A program made the translations under genes and the position numbers. From JBBSTY01 sp038235385 (GTDB lineage: Bacteria; Actinomycetota; Acidimicrobiia; Acidimicrobiales; Acidimicrobilacustridaceae), in assembly GCA_038235385.1 (NCBI GenBank), contig JBBSTY010000176.1, positions 1 to 6,913 of the forward strand: a stretch of 6,913 bases of DNA, given 5' to 3'. Shown here in pieces: positions 5,486-6,913 of the stretch; positions within the stretch are counted from its first letter, which is position 1, and every line of letters starts with the position of its first letter. The notes under the pieces were generated by a model, which saw only the letters and a list, made by a program, of their open reading frames with translations, was not told the DNA's origin and made no database searches.

Positions 5486-6325
5486 TCAGCTGGGCGCGCC
5501 GGGGCCGATCAGCACGGGGACGGTCGCTCGGCGGACGAGCCGTTCGGAGGTCGATCCGAGGACGGTGCGCGTCATCCGGGCCGCCACCGAGGACGGGTCG
5601 CCACGCGTGGCGCCGGCGGCGACGAGTGCCGCCCCGGACTCGTCGACGTGGTCGGCGAGGACCCGAGACGGTTCGACGCCGTCGACGATGACGTGCTCGG
5701 CGACCAGGCCGGCAGCGCGGTAGCGCCCCGTGAGTCGCTCAGCCGCCTCCCGGACCTCACCGGCGGGTGAGCCGCCGAGGAACGCACCGTGGCGGTGCAG
5801 CGCGGTCACGACGTGCACTGGACGTCCGAGACCGCTGGCCCACTCCAGGACCGTTGGTTCGAGGCGCGAGGCAGCGGGGGAGTCGTCGAAGCAGTACACG
5901 ATCGGTGCGTCGTGGCCCGTGGCCGTCGCCGAACGGAACCGGGGCCCGATGAGCACGCTGGGCGTGGTGATGCGCAGCAGGATGTCGATGGCGACGCTGC
6001 CGAGGACGAGCTCGCCGATGCCGGTGTGCCCACGCGACGACATGCAGAGCAGGGGTGCCGTGGTGGCGTCGAGGAGATCGGCGACGGTGTTCGCGGCGAA
6101 CCCGATCGGCGTCGACATGGTGATCGCGGGGGAGGCGCCGCCCCGGTCGACGTTCGCGGCGAGATCGGCGAGGTAGGCGACCTCGCCGTCGGGTGGGCGA
6201 TGCCAGGTGGCACGGATGAGGTGGAGCGCGGCGTCGAAGCCCCGAGCCAGCTCGACGGCGGGTTCCAGGGCGGCTTCGGCGCTCGGCGAACCGTCGAGCG
6301 GCACGACCACGGTGCGCGGGATCAT
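5486..6325 (-). CDS. Tandem universal stress protein (two UspA domains)
   Basis: A 279-residue cytosolic protein made of two Usp domains, roughly residues 1-130 and 139-279, a common actinobacterial architecture (for example M. tuberculosis Rv2005c). Domain 1 begins TVVVPLDGS, with Asp11 at the adenine-contacting position. It keeps most of the ATP motif G-2x-G-9x-G(S/T) as SSRG, nine residues, then GS (96-110), with the first Gly replaced by Ser96. Domain 2 begins PIVYCFDDSP (141-150) and ends with VLGSTSERLVRRATVPVLI, but about 14 residues instead of nine separate its Gly242 from GS, so its ATP loop looks altered. Such proteins bind ATP and help cells survive starvation or hypoxia; no enzymatic reaction is implied. 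AAGGAG (6336 to 6331) lies 5 bases before the ATG at 6325, supporting the start. It is divergent from the COG2187-type kinase gene. Confidence 0.93.
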   Translation of the reverse strand: MIPRTVVVPLDGSPSAEAALEPAVELARGFDAALHLIRATWHRPPDGEVAYLADLAANVDRGGASPAITMSTPIGFAANTVADLLDATTAPLLCMSSRGHTGIGELVLGSVAIDILLRITTPSVLIGPRFRSATATGHDAPIVYCFDDSPAASRLEPTVLEWASGLGRPVHVVTALHRHGAFLGGSPAGEVREAAERLTGRYRAAGLVAEHVIVDGVEPSRVLADHVDESGAALVAAGATRGDPSSVAARMTRTVLGSTSERLVRRATVPVLIGPGAPS

Positions 6326-6346
6326 CGGGGCTCCTTGCCGGGTGGT

Positions 6347-6402
6347 TGGTCAGTCGACCAGCATCGCCGACTGTCGGGCGCCGCGGAAGGGCCCAATGGC
6401 AC
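6347..6402 (-). promoter_or_regulatory. Candidate DosR/DevR-like box and promoter of the stress protein gene
   Basis: GGGCC-CAAT-GGCAC (6389-6402) is an imperfect inverted repeat. It matches 7 of 8 fixed positions of the DosR-type core GGGNC-N4-GNCCC as I recall it. On the minus strand a weak -10, GATGCT (6365 to 6360), predicts a start near 6353, placing the box centre at about -42.5, where activator sites often lie. A second, perfect inverted repeat TGGTC-AGTC-GACCA (6347-6360) overlaps the predicted start and might be an operator. All of this is pattern matching without a scored model. Confidence 0.25.
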
Positions 6403-6471
6403 ATGTGCGGTCGGGTGACGCGGCGTGCCTCGGGTCCAGGCGCACCGCAGCACGCCCGGCGTGGTCGGCGT

Positions 6472-6515
6472 GGGACGTTGTGCTCTTGGTGGAACGGTCC
6501 CCGCCCGGCCATGAT
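6472..6515 (+). promoter_or_regulatory. Weak candidate promoter of the COG2187-type kinase gene
   Basis: CATGAT (6510-6515) is a possible -10 with a predicted start near 6522 and a leader of about 61 bases. A poor DosR-like match, GGGACGTTGTGCTC (6472-6485), 6 of 8 fixed positions, would be centred near -43.5. The 257-base divergent region otherwise shows only GC-rich sequence with no small gene that I can support. Confidence 0.15.
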
Positions 6516-6582
6516 CGAAGGACCGAGTGCGTTCCGTGGACGGCTCGGGTCCGGTGCGCGCGAACGCTGGAAGGAGCTGGAG

Positions 6583-6913
6583 ATGGATGCGTCGGTTGTC
6601 GAGACCCACGTCTCGGTCCTGTTCTTCGTGGGCGACCAGGTGTACAAGCTCAAGAAGCCGGTCACCTTCGACTTCGTCGACCAGTCCACCGTCGCCGCGC
6701 GCGGCGCGTTGTGCCGACGCGAGGTCGACCTCAATCGCCGTCTCGCCCCCGATGTCTACGAGGATGTGCTGACGGTCATCGGGAGCGACGGCTCGCCGCT
6801 CGACCACCTGGTGATGATGAAGCGGCTGCCGTCCGATCGCAGGTTGAGCCACGTGGCGATCTCCGACGGCGCCCAGGCGGCGGCGGCGATCGATCAGGTC
6901 GCACGCCTGCTCG
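6583..6913 (+). CDS. Bifunctional aminoglycoside phosphotransferase-like/ATP-binding kinase (COG2187-type), 3' end missing
   Basis: The frame opens at ATG 6583 and runs without a stop to the window end, giving 110 residues. AAGGAG (6571-6576) with a 6-base spacer supports this start. The N-terminus reads ETHVSVLFFVGDQVYKLKKPVTF (7-29), then FDFVD, RREVDLNRRLAPDVYEDV (45-62) and VMMKRLPSDRRL (77-88). This pattern is characteristic of the COG2187 family, whose members carry an aminoglycoside-phosphotransferase-like kinase domain followed by a COG0645 P-loop kinase domain; that second part would lie beyond the window. The Lys cluster YKLKK probably includes the ATP-contacting Lys of the kinase N-lobe. 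The substrate is unknown, and I infer no antibiotic resistance. Pairing with a tandem universal stress gene echoes M. tuberculosis Rv2004c/Rv2005c of the dormancy regulon. Confidence 0.87.
   Translation, partial: MDASVVETHVSVLFFVGDQVYKLKKPVTFDFVDQSTVAARGALCRREVDLNRRLAPDVYEDVLTVIGSDGSPLDHLVMMKRLPSDRRLSHVAISDGAQAAAAIDQVARLL

Noticed and set aside
5789..6418. Plus-strand open frame of 209 codons opposite the universal stress gene
   Set aside because: Shadow frame; low-complexity Gly/Arg/Asp composition, no motif, while the minus strand encodes two clear Usp domains.
6491..6495. GGAAC as an ECF sigma factor -35
   Set aside because: No matching GTC or CGTT -10 occurs at 16-18 bases downstream, so the pair is incomplete.
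6583..6913. Antibiotic-resistance aminoglycoside kinase
   Set aside because: The N-terminus matches the COG2187 bifunctional family linked to stress genes, not the dedicated resistance enzymes. The name is only structural.
1..6913. Mobile element, phage, defence island or CRISPR
   Set aside because: No transposase, integrase, direct-repeat array, target-site duplication or composition break is visible. All recognised genes are metabolic or stress genes.

Overview
The window is GC-rich chromosomal DNA with closely packed genes. Start codons follow purine-rich Shine-Dalgarno sequences or lie directly at a putative transcription start. The gene content (MeaA/Ecm-type mutase, FabK-like nitronate monooxygenase family protein, Baeyer-Villiger monooxygenase, tandem UspA protein, COG2187-type kinase) points to an actinobacterium, possibly a deep-branching one such as Acidimicrobiia. 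That placement is inference from gene families, not a phylogenetic result. I see no insertion sequence, phage gene, CRISPR array, tRNA or rRNA.

Left part (1-3018): the 3' two thirds of an ethylmalonyl-CoA mutase gene on the plus strand runs into a convergent minus-strand gene for a carboxymuconolactone decarboxylase (CMD)/AhpD-fold protein. An 89-bp divergent promoter region separates that gene from a plus-strand gene of the nitronate monooxygenase/FabK flavoprotein family. Middle (3019-4980): a 615-residue type I Baeyer-Villiger monooxygenase follows on the plus strand, with its own candidate promoter. Right part (4981-6913): a small coiled-coil protein and a tandem universal stress protein lie on the minus strand. 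Divergent from them is the 5' end of a bifunctional aminoglycoside-phosphotransferase-like/P-loop kinase gene, which runs off the window.

The CMD-fold, nitronate-monooxygenase-like and Baeyer-Villiger genes may form an oxidative module for cyclic or aromatic ketones. The neighbouring mutase would assimilate acyl-CoA products through the ethylmalonyl-CoA pathway. This functional link is inference from neighbourhood. The stress pair at the right end resembles the Mycobacterium tuberculosis Rv2005c/Rv2004c pair of the dormancy (DosR) regulon.

No clearly new multigene system is visible. The most useful leads are regulatory. The element TGCCACNNT lies just upstream of three neighbouring genes, and at one of them it predicts a leaderless mRNA. 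A spaced inverted repeat lies in the divergent promoter. Candidate DosR-like boxes lie between the stress genes. Two enzymes also lack signature residues of their families. Every intergenic gap is shorter than 300 bases.
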